From Pseudo-nitzschia pungens (taxonomy: Eukaryota; Bacillariophyta; Bacillariophyceae; Bacillariales; Bacillariaceae): a DNA stretch of 64,000 bases. This document shows positions 34,465-45,538 of the stretch, piece by piece. Position 1 is the stretch's first letter. Each line of letters starts with the position of its first letter. A program made the position numbers and the translations under genes. The notes below the pieces were generated by a model. The model did not search any database and was not told the DNA's origin. It saw nothing but the letters and a program-made list of their open reading frames with translations. The stretch is from assembly GCA_037355855.1 (NCBI GenBank), contig CM074764.1, forward strand, positions 3,100,001 to 3,164,000. The letters run 5' to 3'.

Positions 34465-34476
34465 ATTGAATTCAAT
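34465..34476 (+). promoter_or_regulatory. Palindrome at the primer-binding position of C
   Basis: ATTGAATTCAAT, a perfect 12-nt palindrome one base after the 5' LTR. No TGG-type tRNA-binding site is visible. A second small palindrome (ATTGCAAT) overlaps its end. Confidence 0.5.
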
Positions 34477-34555
34477 TGCAATATCGCTGAAATTTTTTTC
34501 TCTTTATCGATAAAGTATCAACACCTTCTAAAAACCACTGTAACACCTGATCACC

Positions 34556-35863
34556 ATGGCCGCCATCGCTCAGCTTCAAGCTACCAAGCAACCGCCCATT
34601 CCCTTCAAACCCGTCATCTCCTACCAGGATTACCCCACCACTCGCCTCGTTCACCGCTTCACCCTCCCTCCACCTCCCGCCGGAGCACCAGCCCCAGCAA
34701 CCACCTCCATTCTCAAGAAACAAGACACCACTTTCTGCCCCGACTCTTCCGACAAGGAACGCCTCATTCGCGTCATCGAAGACTTCATCGACGCAGCCAA
34801 CGCTTCCAACCTCGACCTTTACGATGACGACCTCCACAAGAAAGCCCGCGACGTTCTCGGTGGTGACCTCAAACACTCCTGGGACTCCGTCATCACCAGT
34901 AATGCCAACCTCAAAGACGCAAACTTCAACAACAACATCCGCACCTTCATCGGCATGTTCCTCCCCTCCAACGCATTCTTGATCCAACAGGAATACATGC
35001 TTCACGCCACGAAACCATTCCACATGGACTGCTTCGCAACAGCAGGTCCTCTCCGTCTCATCAACGTTCTCAGCATCCACCTCCCCAGATCCAGCAGAAA
35101 TCGCCTCTTCCCCGACGACACCTCCCTCAAAAACACCTTCTACCGCCTCATGCTCCCCGCCTGGCAACTCAAGTTCAACAAAACTGGAAACCAACTCGAC
35201 GACGTGAGCTACAAATTCCAACGTCTTGTTGCTTTCATGGAACAACAACGCCTTCATCACGACGCCAGCCAACAATTCCGCCAAAACCGTCGCAAATTCA
35301 ACGGAAACCCCAACAATCGAGCCCAACGCCCCCGCTACAACTCCGCCTCCCCACGCACCCTGTTCCACAACAACAACCCCTATCGCCCTAACAACAACAA
35401 CGTCCCTCGCAACCAGTACACCCAGATCACCTCTCGCCCAAATCCCAACGGACACTTCAATGGTTACTCCAACGGACAACGCACCAATGGATCCCAAACC
35501 ATCAATCGCCCCAACTCCCGCCCAAACAACAGACGCAGACCCAACACCCCCAATTGCCCCCATGGACCCCCCAGATACAACACCCGCTTCCAACAACGTC
35601 GCGCCGCAACCAACAACAACAACCGATCTGACGCCCACCACCTAGAGCTTGACTCCGACATGTACTACGACAACTCACACCCTGATGAGAACAACTTCGA
35701 CAACAACCACGAAGACAACTATTATCAGGAATGTGAAAACAACGGCACCGCTCTCACCCAGGAAGAAGAACAAGACGATGAAGACAATTACTACCAAGAC
35801 TACAACAACGAATGCTACCATCAAAACATCTATCACCAAGACCACGACTCAGTTGACTATTGA
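34556..35863 (+). CDS. gag: Gag of element C
   Basis: 435 residues starting MAAIAQLQAT. Residues about 60-225 look like the capsid region (VIEDFIDAAN, MFLPSNAFLIQQEY, MLPAWQLKFNKTGN). The second half is Arg/Asn/Pro-rich (RPRYNSASPR, YRPNNNNVPR) and ends in an acidic Asp/Tyr/His tail. No Cys-His knuckle was found; the basic tract may bind RNA instead. The stop is UGA followed by CUA, a context known in other systems to favour readthrough. Protease lies in the same frame, but a TAA at 35897-35899 also intervenes. Confidence 0.8.
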   Translation: MAAIAQLQATKQPPIPFKPVISYQDYPTTRLVHRFTLPPPPAGAPAPATTSILKKQDTTFCPDSSDKERLIRVIEDFIDAANASNLDLYDDDLHKKARDVLGGDLKHSWDSVITSNANLKDANFNNNIRTFIGMFLPSNAFLIQQEYMLHATKPFHMDCFATAGPLRLINVLSIHLPRSSRNRLFPDDTSLKNTFYRLMLPAWQLKFNKTGNQLDDVSYKFQRLVAFMEQQRLHHDASQQFRQNRRKFNGNPNNRAQRPRYNSASPRTLFHNNNPYRPNNNNVPRNQYTQITSRPNPNGHFNGYSNGQRTNGSQTINRPNSRPNNRRRPNTPNCPHGPPRYNTRFQQRRAATNNNNRSDAHHLELDSDMYYDNSHPDENNFDNNHEDNYYQECENNGTALTQEEEQDDEDNYYQDYNNECYHQNIYHQDHDSVDY

Positions 35864-35899
35864 CTATCACGCCCCCATAACCGCAGTCCATCATAACCT

Positions 35900-36397
35900 G
35901 TCCCCTTCACCATCGCCCTGTCTTGTACCATCCAAACCAACGTCTCCGACCGTCCATATCTCATCCTATGTGATTCCGGATCCAAGACAACCTGGTTCAG
36001 CCAACATGCCCTTCCCCCTGAAACCACCCCCACTCACACATCCGACATCTCTGGAGTCACCATGGCAGGAGAATTCAACTCCAACCAGAAAGTCACCCTT
36101 CATCACTTTACCCTACCCAAACTATCCTCCGAAATACACCTGGAACAACTTGAAGCACGCGTCTTCACCGCACCTATCATCCTTGGTCAAGACGCCCTCT
36201 GTCACTTCAAAATCATCCTCAACTTCAACAAAAACCTCATCGAAAGCAACCAACTCATCATCCCCATGCGAATATACCCCCGAAGCACAACCGACTCCAT
36301 CAACCTTGCACTCCAACTACACGCCAACCACATCGACCCCCTGAACTCTACCCAAATCGACACCTATGCCACCATACAGGAATCCACCTACGATTGA
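35900..36397 (+). pseudogene. pol: Element C protease region
   Basis: In the gag frame, with LILCDSGSKTTWF (active-site DSG near 35972) and later LGQDALCHFK, typical of a retroelement aspartic protease. It ends at TGA 36395-36397, after which the same frame continues into reverse transcriptase. A neighbouring Trp (TGG) or Arg codon mutated to TGA would explain the stop. Confidence 0.75.
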
Positions 36398-37735
36398 CAC
36401 GACGTCCGTGCCGTTTGCAATGACTGCAAACACCTCCTCCCCGACCAACGCGACATGTTATACAATGTCCTTCGAACACACCAAACCTTTTTTGACAGCA
36501 ATCTCAAAAATTACCCCGACGAGGAAATACACCTCGACGTCGATACAACTATCCCTCCTCATCGCTCCAGAGCATACCCCGTCCCTTGCACAAACCTCGA
36601 CCTATTCAAAAAAGAACTCGACCGCCTCGTTCAAATAGGCGTCCTCTCCCCTCAAGGTCGATCCAACTGGATCTCCCCAATGTTCATCACCCCAAAGAAA
36701 GACGGCAAAATCCGATGGGTCTCCGACTTTCGCGCCCTCAACAAAGCCATCAAACGCAAAGTCTACCCCATACCTCGTATTCAAGATATCCTCTCCCGAC
36801 GATCCGGATACAAATACCTCACCAAACTCGACATCTCCATGCAATACTACACTTTCGTACTCGATGACGAAAGTAAAGATCTCACCACCATCACCACACC
36901 CTTCGGCCTCTACAAATACAACCGTCTCCCCATGGGTATCTGTCAATCTCCCGACGTCACCCAAGAAATCATGGAAAAAGTACTCCGCGACATCTCCGAC
37001 CTAGAAGTCTACATCGACGACATTGCCTGCTTTAGTGGCGACTTCCAATCCCACCTTGACCTCATTGACATCACCCTCACCCACCTTGAAGAAAAAGGAT
37101 TCGTCATCAATCCTCTCAAATGCGAATGGGCCATCAAAGAAACCAATTTCCTCGGACACTGGCTCACCCCCAAAAGAGTCAAACCCTGGTCCAAGAAAAT
37201 CAAGGCACTCCTCGCAATGCAACCTCCCAAAAACCTAAAACAACTCCGTGCCTTCCTTGGCCTTGTCACATACTATCGCGACATGTGGCCCCGTCGCTCA
37301 CACATCCTTGCCCCACTTACTAACCTCCTCAAAACTCCACCAACCTTCCAATGGAATGAACAATGCCAAAAAGCCTTTGAAGACATGAAATCCCTCATCT
37401 CCGTCGAAACTATGTTAGCCTACCCTGACCACAACGTCAAATTCCACATCTTCACCGACGCCTCTGACTTCCAACTCGGCGCCGTCATCAAACAAAAAGG
37501 TCTCCCCGTCGCTTACTACACCCGCAAACTCAACAAAGCTCAACTCAACTACACCACCATAAAAAAAGAACTCCTCTCCATCATCGAAACCTTCAAAGAA
37601 TTTTGCTCCATGCTCCTAGGCGCCAAAATTCATGGGCACACCGATCACAAAAACCTCACCTACAAACTCACCACTTACAACACCCAACGCGTCCTCCGCT
37701 GGAAATTCATCCTTGAAGAATTCAACCCAACCTAC
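36398..37735 (+). pseudogene. pol: Element C reverse transcriptase and RNase H
   Basis: The open frame holds RT motifs KKDGKIRWVSDFR, a palm with VYIDDIACF (about 37008), the connection with FLGLVTYYRDMWPRRSH, and RNase H with IFTDASDFQLGAV and TKKELLSI-like sequence. It is interrupted at 37735 by a solo LTR with duplication CCTAC. The frame resumes at 38050 with the RNase H end (DSLSRT). Confidence 0.88.
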
Positions 37736-38044
37736 TGTAACACTCTAAGGTAGAAAAGTGGAGTAGTATCAAATAATTGTGTGTTAATTCACTTTACGAG
37801 ATGGGATTGAAATTAAAGAGAGGAAATAATGAGCGATGAGGTCATCACAATCTCTTCATATAATATCCATCCCTGTATATAACATATATTTTGTATGTAA
37901 CCTTAACCGTACAATCGCTCTCTTCTGCATGCCTGTTTGTACATACCAGATATCCGTACATGGATACCTTATATATATTTGAATCCCATGTGGGATTTGG
38001 TTATATTAATTTGTAACACTACTAGCCTACGCTAGCATGTTACA
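37736..38044 (-). mobile_element. Type E solo LTR inside element C
   Basis: 309 bp, TGTAACA...TGTTACA, homologous to 25121-25427 in reverse orientation. Five-base duplications CCTAC lie at 37731-37735 and 38045-38049. Removing LTR plus one CCTAC restores the RNase H frame. It shows insertion of a type E element followed by LTR-LTR recombination. Confidence 0.93.
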
Positions 38045-38049
38045 CCTAC

Positions 38050-39486
38050 CACTACATCAAAGGACCCGAAAATACAGTCGCTGACTCTCTCAGCCGCACC
38101 CCCTCCTCCCTTGCGTCTTATTTTGCCTATGGTGATTTCGATTTTTCCCAAACTGACGACAACGATGCTTTCAACTTTTCCGAAATGGCTGAAAGCCTTA
38201 TGGTGAGACCATCATGCGAAGCATCGACTGAATGTCCTCCTGTTGATGACAGTCTCGAAGAGAATTATCTTGTTCACCCCTGATTTGATTCTCAAGGCAG
38301 ATTGCCATTCCACTTTTCGACCATTCACAGCTATCAGCAGAACGACTCCGATCTCCTTTGCCTCCCCCACCTTGAAAACCGCCGTTATTTCTCACAATGC
38401 CTTGACCACTTTGACATCATTTGCAGATATGATTCTCCCATCGACAAATCCACTTGGAAAATCATGATCCCCACCACCATGCTCGATCCCCTCGTCAAAT
38501 ATTATCACGAACTCACTGTCCACTCCACCGGCATGGATCGCTTTGAAGCCCTCATTCGCCGACACTTCTACCACCCCGACCTCCGCCTTGCTTGTCGCAA
38601 TGTCATCTCCAACTGCCTCATCTGCCCTCTCGTTCGCACCTCCCACAAACCAGCTGGCCAACTCGCTCCTCGCAACGCTCCCATTCTCCCTTGGTCCGAA
38701 GTCCACGTCGATTGCATCGGACCATGGACCGTCACTGTCAACAACATCGACCTTCCATTCAACGCTCTCACCTGCATCGATCCCGTGACCAACCTGATTG
38801 AAATTGTCCGCATCCCCGGCGCCAAAACAGCCAATAATATCCAACAACTCTTCGAAAACTGTTGGCTCTCCCGTTATCCCCGCCCTGTCTGCATCGTCCA
38901 CGATCATGGTCCCGAGTTTCATGGTCATGACTTTCAATTCCCCCTCGACTACGCCGGAATCAAACCAATCAACATCTCACCCCATACACCCACTGCCAAT
39001 GGCATCATCGAATGTTCCCACAAAACCATCGGCCAAGTCATTTGCACTCTCATCAACCTCAAACCTCCATCATCCACCGAACAAGCCGCTTCACTCGTTG
39101 ACGAAGCTCTTGCCACAGCCATGCATGCTCTTCGCTGCAATCCTGTCTCCACTCTCGGTAACTTCTCCCCCGGAGCACTCGTTTTCAACCGCGACATGCT
39201 CCTCAACATCCCCCTCCACGCCAACATCCTCACCCTAACCAAACACCGCCAAGCCCAAATCGACTCTTGTCTCCTTTGTGCCAATCGCAAACGTTCTTCT
39301 CACAAGTTCACCGTTGGAAAACACATCTTTGTCACCAAATACGATCGCAACAAACTCGATTTGGTCCGCACCGGTCCCTATCCAATTCTACAAGTTCACA
39401 CAAACAACACTGTCACCATCCAACGCGGCCTCGAACATGAACGCATCAACATTCGTAATCTTATTCCTTGCAAAGCAAAATCATAA
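38050..39486 (+). pseudogene. pol: Element C RNase H end and integrase
   Basis: The frame runs from 38050 through a TGA at 38281-38283 (context CAC CCC TGA TTT, likely a former CGA) to the stop at 39484-39486. Integrase features: zinc domain with H..H and CRNVISNCLIC, core HVDCIGPWTV, VHDHGPEFHG, and TANGIIECSHK for D, D and E. It ends INIRNLIPCK. Without the stop the region is otherwise open, which fits the near-identical LTRs. Confidence 0.88.
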
Positions 39487-39507
39487 GATTTTCTTGGTGT
39501 GGAAGAC

Positions 39508-39751
39508 TGAACAACGCACAGACACTCGATTCATGACTCACTGATTCATTCACGAGTATCAGTCATTATTCAATCATACGAATTGATCATCCTTCTCCTT
39601 GAAGTTCTGATACAATTCCGACCATTAGACGAAGTCGGTCTTCTTAAGTATTTTCACGAATAGATAAATTCATCGAACCTACAAGTTTCTCAATTGAGTC
39701 CTTTGGGTTCTAAAACTCAATAGCACACAATTTTACAATCAGCGTAGTTCA
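39508..39751 (+). mobile_element. C 3' LTR
   Basis: 244 bp, three differences from the 5' LTR. It is preceded by TTGGTGTGGAAGAC, a weak purine-rich primer. Confidence 0.93.
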
Positions 39752-40427
39752 AAAACAGTGGGGCTTTCGATGTTGTTTTGGCTCATAACCTGTCTACAAA
39801 AACAAGACGGTTTTAGTTACCAAACCCTTAATTAAAAATACGAAGTACTTCGTATTACATAAAAATCGATGAAACTGATTTTTCCAAGCCCCCTACAAAA
39901 AACTCAAGAGACCGCGCGTATCGTGCGTTTTTCTGTTTCCGAGCGCTCCCGTACAAGAAAAGATTTTTTGATTCGTCGTCAGTTTTTTACACTTTAGTTT
40001 TCGATTAATTTACCGTTACTGAAAACCTTACCAGGTATCCTTTTAGTATGAAGAGCATAAGTAGTTTCAAGAAGCTGAACTGTTTCTGCGTAGATTGAAG
40101 GGAGTGCGCGCGCTCTTCAAAGCCAAGCCAGGCTCGTCAAAAAGACAGATTGTAACACGAATCGCCCTACGCATTGGAAGGTGGCGGCGCTATTTGCTGA
40201 GGGGCAAAGACATACAAATCCGCTTGAACGAACCGTAATTACCGTACAACCCTCAAAGAAGGTAAAGTTATCGTAATACTTCTAGTGAATAAAACTTGTT
40301 GGTGCGTAACCGAACACGTAATGAACACAACTATTACTCCCTTGCTCCTTCCACAGTAGCTCCTTCAGGAGAAATCTTTTGGCAAAGAGACATCGACGAC
40401 ATTGCCAGCAAACGCTCCTCGTCTAGC

Positions 40428-40469
<42 letters not shown>

Positions 40470-40725
40470 AAAAGATTTCCAGGAGGAACTAGAGAGGATA
40501 CAACATCCTCCTGATGGGCTAGTGCGTTTTTGGTGGGAATCACGAAAGAACTGGTCTACGAAATCTTCAACACTCGAACCTAGTCCATACTGTTGTGATT
40601 GTGCTGAAAAAATACTGCGAAGGAAGAGATTGAGTGTTGAATTGATATTCAAATTAATATCTGGTATTGAATAGGGTGCGAGTATCGTATTCTGTATTTC
40701 ATACGGTGTCACGCACATTTTCAAC
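39752..40725. other. Upstream region of the 40726 gene with palindrome and GA repeat
   Basis: No gene. 39837-39856 is the perfect 20-nt palindrome AATACGAAGTACTTCGTATT. 40433-40468 is a GA microsatellite about 250 bp before the start codon, inside the likely promoter or 5' UTR. Confidence 0.6.
40433..40468. repeat. (GA)n microsatellite
   Basis: About 18 GA units, uninterrupted. GA tracts can act as promoter elements in some eukaryotes; here that is only possible. Confidence 0.95.
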
Positions 40726-43700
40726 ATGGGTAACCAGGCTTCATCGCCATCCTCGAAGCGGCGCGGAAGCCGGAAACCTCAGACAGCGGCCGAACAAGCC
40801 GCAGAACGTGCTAAAAGAGTTGTGGGGGATTTGCAGGAGGGAATAAAAAACTCGGTTAAGAAATTAGACGATGATCACCCCGCTGCTCAGCTCATAGATC
40901 ACGTCTGCGGAACGTATTATCACGACGACGACAAATATCGGAATTCTCGTTCGGCATCTTACTATAGCGAGGATGCTTCAGAAGATGGCTCTCGAACATT
41001 CCAATCGGAGGATGATACGACATATGACGGACGTCGTGGTCGGAGATCGGACAGGTCTGTGGATTCTCGATCGTACATGACACAATCGGACTATGATTCT
41101 GACTCGAGAAGACGAGGTCGAGGTACAAGCTTTGATACAGAAGACGAATCCAGAGTGACTCACGAAACCGAACCAAAACTCATTTCGAAACCGCTGGCAA
41201 GTAGCTTCGCGAAACGATGTTATTTCACGAAATCTGGTATTGGAAAGACAACGCAACACTATGAAGGGCTTACCCTTACGGGCAATGTGGTCTTGATGCT
41301 TGCGTCTGCCATGAAACTAAAGGGGTGCCCGACAATTTGTGACGAAGATTTGCGCCGAGTCGAGCAAACCTACCCAAACCAATTTAGTCGTCTCCCTGAC
41401 GAACTACTTCTGAGCAGTGGCTGGAGGAGAATAAGTAAATATTGTCACTTTTCAAACAAGTCGATACCAGATGGAATACCATTTTTTCGTAAGTATGGAA
41501 CACGAAAAGATAGATCTGTGGGAATGAGCTTTATCGTCCTAACATCAAGTTTCTTTCCATTTTTGAAAAAAAATTGTCACCGTTCGTAGATTCAAAACAA
41601 CGGTTGCATCCATCCGGTGGATTCTACTTTCTACTGGCAGGATCGGTTGGTATGATTCGTCCTATTGATGTAGAGCCTCTTACGAAAGATACGTTGGTGT
41701 TACTTGAGACTGATTTCCCAAATCAATGTGATGCGACGCCTAGTATCTTGATTAGGGATCCTGAGCAATGGGTACTTGTAAACAAATTTTGTTTCTTCTC
41801 CGGCGGCCCGATAAATACAGAGGAAGATGTTTATTATCAGGCCGATTTCGATGGTAATCCAATTTATATGCTTGCGTTTTTGTCACCTTCTCTTACTCCA
41901 GAGGAGCTATATAAACTAACGGAAAATGGTCCTGATAATGAACCTGGTTTGAAATCTGTGGCTGATGTTCAGGATGTTGAATCCGTTTATGACCTCACTG
42001 AACGAGATTTTGACGACTTGAAGCTGTATCATCTGGGCCCATGCCGTGCGTTACCTCAATACATATTGCAGCCGTCTGCGTGGACAAAGGTTCTTCCACC
42101 TCACTTTTTAGCTGCGAGGCAACAGGCTATGCTCAGAGCACAAGACTACGACGATCGCTACGATGAAAAACAAGTTATGAGTGAACAAAACCCTGTTTTT
42201 GAGCCAGAAGCTCATAATTCACCAGAACCAGAACAATATCACGATCCCAACGTTGTTCCTAGTGGAGTAAAACACCCATTCATTGATGCACCCGAGGGAC
42301 CCGCCATTGACCAGCAAAGAAGGAGTATGCCGACCAACGGATCATCATATCTACGGGAGGCGGAAGAAGAGGGCGCCTTTCACAGCAACCAATCGTAAGT
42401 GAAAAAATGGTGGATGATTTTCGGTCAATTGATGTTCTGTGACTGTGTTTTTAAATAAAAACTTGTCTGTTGCAAAAAATCTAACTTGCCTTCACTTTCA
42501 GGGGTGAAATCAACGCGGTGCTCACAAAGCAAGAAGAATCGTCCAATCTTGAGGAGATTTCTAGTCCTATCAGAGGCAAACAATTCCTGGAAGAACCTTC
42601 CGTTGCTAACACAGCACGTATGGACCCCCCAGACGACGAGCCCCCAAGCCTGAAAATAGGGTCAATGGAAGAGAATCATCACCCTAGCCCTCACTCTTAT
42701 TCCGACATTCAAGGCCATGCATCCTTACGTGATAAGCCAGATGCCGAAGATCAAGGTTTTTTAAGCTCGGAACCTGTAGTCGAGAATGGGCGAGACAATT
42801 CAGGCGGATCGGACGCTTTATCTGAGCAGTATGCTTCACCAATATCTCAATCTCGTCGCAACCACCACCTGGGGCTCGATTCGGGAAGAAACGATGACTC
42901 ACCCAATGAAGTACTATCTCCTGAAAGGAATCAGTACTTTCAGGACGAACAGATGTCACCCAGCAACTATCACATCCAAGAACCGCTTCGGTCACAAAAA
43001 AACAATCACTTTGAAGATCCAGATGAACTGGGAGAATCAAATGAGATAAATTACGCTCCAGAAAGTTACCAGCGAGATATTCAAGAACCCATGAGGAACG
43101 AGAGTGAATACCAAAATGATTCTCACTTGCACAAGACTGAATCTCTTCATGTGCTGCCTGATACATCCGAAGAGAAAAAAACTGGAATCGATCCAGAAGT
43201 AGATTCAGTAATGAATAATTCAGGAGACGTGTCAGAGGGAGAAACTCAGAATTCATATTCAAATCATAACCAACCCTCTGATAATATCATCGAACCTATC
43301 GAGACATCATTCACAAGGCAAAGTGAGTGTGACGACAGTCCATCGTCTCGTCCATTTTCTCCAGGTGCAACATCGACGAACTCTGGAACGGAAAGTCGTA
43401 GTCACCTATCTCCAGCTATGCGTGGAGCTCATGCAATCTTGAAACGCAACAGACGGAGAAGGGCTGAATTGTGAGTTTCGTCTATTTTGTGAATTGAGGA
43501 GGCAAAGTGTTTGTTCTGAAATGATTCACTCACGTTTTGATATGCTTCTTCTCAAAAGAAATCGGTCGCCAATGGCTAAGTATAATTATAGTACCGATTC
43601 AATGACATCCCCTGCGACGAGTGAGAAACCGGAATCCACAAGGTCAGATGCATGGGAAGAAAACAGCACAGATATCACAGGTTCTGCTGTATCAGTGTCC

Positions 43701-43898
43701 TCCGGAATGACGGACAAAAGTTCCCGAAGACAACTCATTCTTCAGATGGCGAAAGCAAGAATGAAAAACAATAGAGAATCACCTTCAAAAATTGCATCTC
43801 CCATGAACGATGACGACGACGGAGCAAATACAATCATTACTGAAGGGAACGCAACTCTTGCAACTCATGACTTTGATTTAACAGGGGATCTAGATTGA
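40726..43898 (+). CDS. Unknown, probably N-myristoylated protein with CYFT/CFFSGxPI modules (4 exons)
   Basis: Exons 40726-41488, 41590-42394, 42502-43470 and 43559-43898. The introns (101, 107 and 88 bp) all have GT...AG borders, and joining them gives one frame of 958 residues. It starts MGNQASSPSS, a good N-myristoylation signal (Gly2, Ser6), so it may sit at a membrane. Residues about 90-155 are Ser/Asp/Arg-rich. RCYFTKSGIG (about 164) to YCHFSNKSIPDG (about 240) and then GGFYFLLAGSVG to FCFFSGGPINTEE (about 322) form two related modules, of which the second resembles the 30069 protein. The remaining roughly 550 residues are acidic, low-complexity and probably disordered. No known domain recognised; function unknown. 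Confidence 0.82.
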
Positions 43899-44059
43899 TA
43901 TGTTTGGAGTTTAAGATTTCATGCCCTGTAACTGCCCTTGTTGTGATTTCAGTCATCTTTATGTTGCAACTGTTAAATGTTTCAAGAATTTTTTTATCTA
44001 GAAGTCAATCGTCTACAAAGTATTTTTACTGGTATTCGAAACTAAGCGGAAGAAGTGTA

Positions 44060-44830
44060 TATCCTGTAAAGATATCCAAGATGCCATGGAGGATGCTACG
44101 GTCCTTCATGTAGAGAACTGTACTGGGGTTGCAGGTATAAGCCTCGAGTAAATGTCTACACGGTGTTAGGCTGTGTGCTAAGTAGTAGGCTTAGCAAGAG
44201 GCTTAGTAACAGCTTATTCCAAGGTACTATGGGGTGCTAACAGCAAAGCGACCGGGTCCACTGTGTAGGATTCGTACAGGTTACAGAAAGCTGGCTGAAG
44301 CAGTGTTACAACAATGTAGCACAGTTCTACAAGGTTAAGGTTGCTGTACCGTAACCTTACGCGACAGGACACTAGATACAGTAAGGTTTATGCTAATTAC
44401 GCATCCAACCACCGTTGGGTAAGGTTATCGTGTAAGGCTTACGATGTGTACAACAACCGGGTACCAGGCCCTGCAGTCAGCACGCGAGCAACTTAGCGAG
44501 CGCGCTAGCAAGCAAGCACACGATCGAATTATTCGCTACTCCGTGCGCTAGACGCTAAGACTTACTCCGTACATGACAGTTAGAGCCCTGTACGATACGA
44601 GACAGGTCGGATACAGAGCTGGGCTGCGCTCAGCTCACTTCTCATGTTCACATCACCTTCAAAGTAAGCGCTCTATCATGTCCTCCCTGCCGTTCAATTC
44701 CTTTGTACCTCTAGGGGAGTATCCTGTAGTATCTGAGTGTGTGCAATGGCACTTGAACAGTATCCTGTTTAGACTTGCTATTTGCCAGCACTCCATGCTG
44801 CACTGTTGTTAGTATTGTTGTTGCCCTCTA
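44060..44830 (+). repeat. Dispersed repeat F+E, copy 2
   Basis: Homologous to 32960-33690 along its length, with indels. It begins about 160 bp after the stop of the upstream gene. Confidence 0.8.
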
Positions 44831-45336
44831 ATGGTAACGGGAAAGTAGCAACACAATCCTAAGCAATATCCGACATATGTACTATGCGGAAGGAACACAG
44901 ATGCAATATAGTAGTAGCAAAGTCAGTCCTGTACCATATTGTTTTGGTTGTAAAAAAAGAGTATTTATTTGCTCTGTTGTTGAAGATAGCACCATTTTGT
45001 TATTGCAGTCAAAATTTGGAACTAAACTTTTGTGAGCAGAATCAAGTTGTTGAGACAAAGTGGTCAAACGAAGAACAGACAGACAAAATAATGAAGGAAA
45101 CGCAGTTCGGAGGCAAAGATAAGCAGAGCACTGAAACAGATGGAAAGAGGTGCAAACTGATCAATACTTCAAGCTCACAAAGTCGATACTGAGGACACAA
45201 ATATGGTGAATCTGAGGAGAAGACAAGACAGATGGACAAATATTCAATGTCTCCAACTGAAGGTACTTAGAACAGTGACAAAATGATTATCGGCGAGGTC
45301 ACAACAGGGAGAGGTTTAGGAGTGATTTACAACAAT
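44831..45336. other. Intergenic region before the Copia element
   Basis: An open frame at 44884-45192 has no recognisable features or family; it is treated as chance. Confidence 0.4.
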
Positions 45337-45438
45337 TGTTGGGATTATTGGAGGAGAATACCTGGCTCATATTTTGTAAAAGATAGAATCCAATAAAGTA
45401 ACACTTCTATTAACCCGTATATTTCAACCATCTCAACA
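45337..45438 (+). mobile_element. Probable Copia 5' LTR
   Basis: TGTTGGGATTATTGG...CCATCTCAACA, 102 bp with inverted ends TGTTG/CAACA, 100 bp before the gag ATG. The next bases TTCTTTGAAGAA form a stem of five with a two-base loop. Without the second LTR the borders are a guess. Confidence 0.4.
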
Positions 45439-45538
45439 TTCTTTGAAGAACATTTTGAGTTGTAAGCGTTGAATCGAGTTAGTGGAAAAGAAAACAAAAC
45501 AATACGAAATATCCCTGTAAGTCATCAACAAGGAAAAC

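Larger units (their letters stand above)
34220..39751 (+). mobile_element. Ty3/Gypsy element C (family C)
   Basis: A 5532-bp span with 244-bp LTRs (34220-34463, 39508-39751; ends TGAACAACG...CGTAGTTCA) that differ at three sites. The flanks share AAAA (34216-34219, 39752-39755), so the duplication is 4 bp or slightly ambiguous. It contains gag, protease, RT/RNase H and integrase on the plus strand, with several in-frame stops and a solo LTR at 37736-38044. Coding sequence is C- and CAA/AAC-rich compared with families A and B. Confidence 0.92.

Noticed and set aside
34472..35641. 389-residue minus-strand open frame opposite element C gag
   Set aside because: Composition is Gly/Val-rich and mirrors the Asn/Pro-rich gag codons; it is a shadow of gag on the other strand.
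35649..36344. 231-residue plus-strand frame with Thr/Pro runs
   Set aside because: Out of frame with gag and protease; Thr runs are frame-shifted Asn codons. The protease DSG lies in the other frame.
38392..38937. 181-residue minus-strand frame opposite element C integrase
   Set aside because: Shadow of the integrase coding strand.
44884..45192. 102-residue frame before the Copia element
   Set aside because: No motif, no homologue recognised, low complexity; not supported as a gene.
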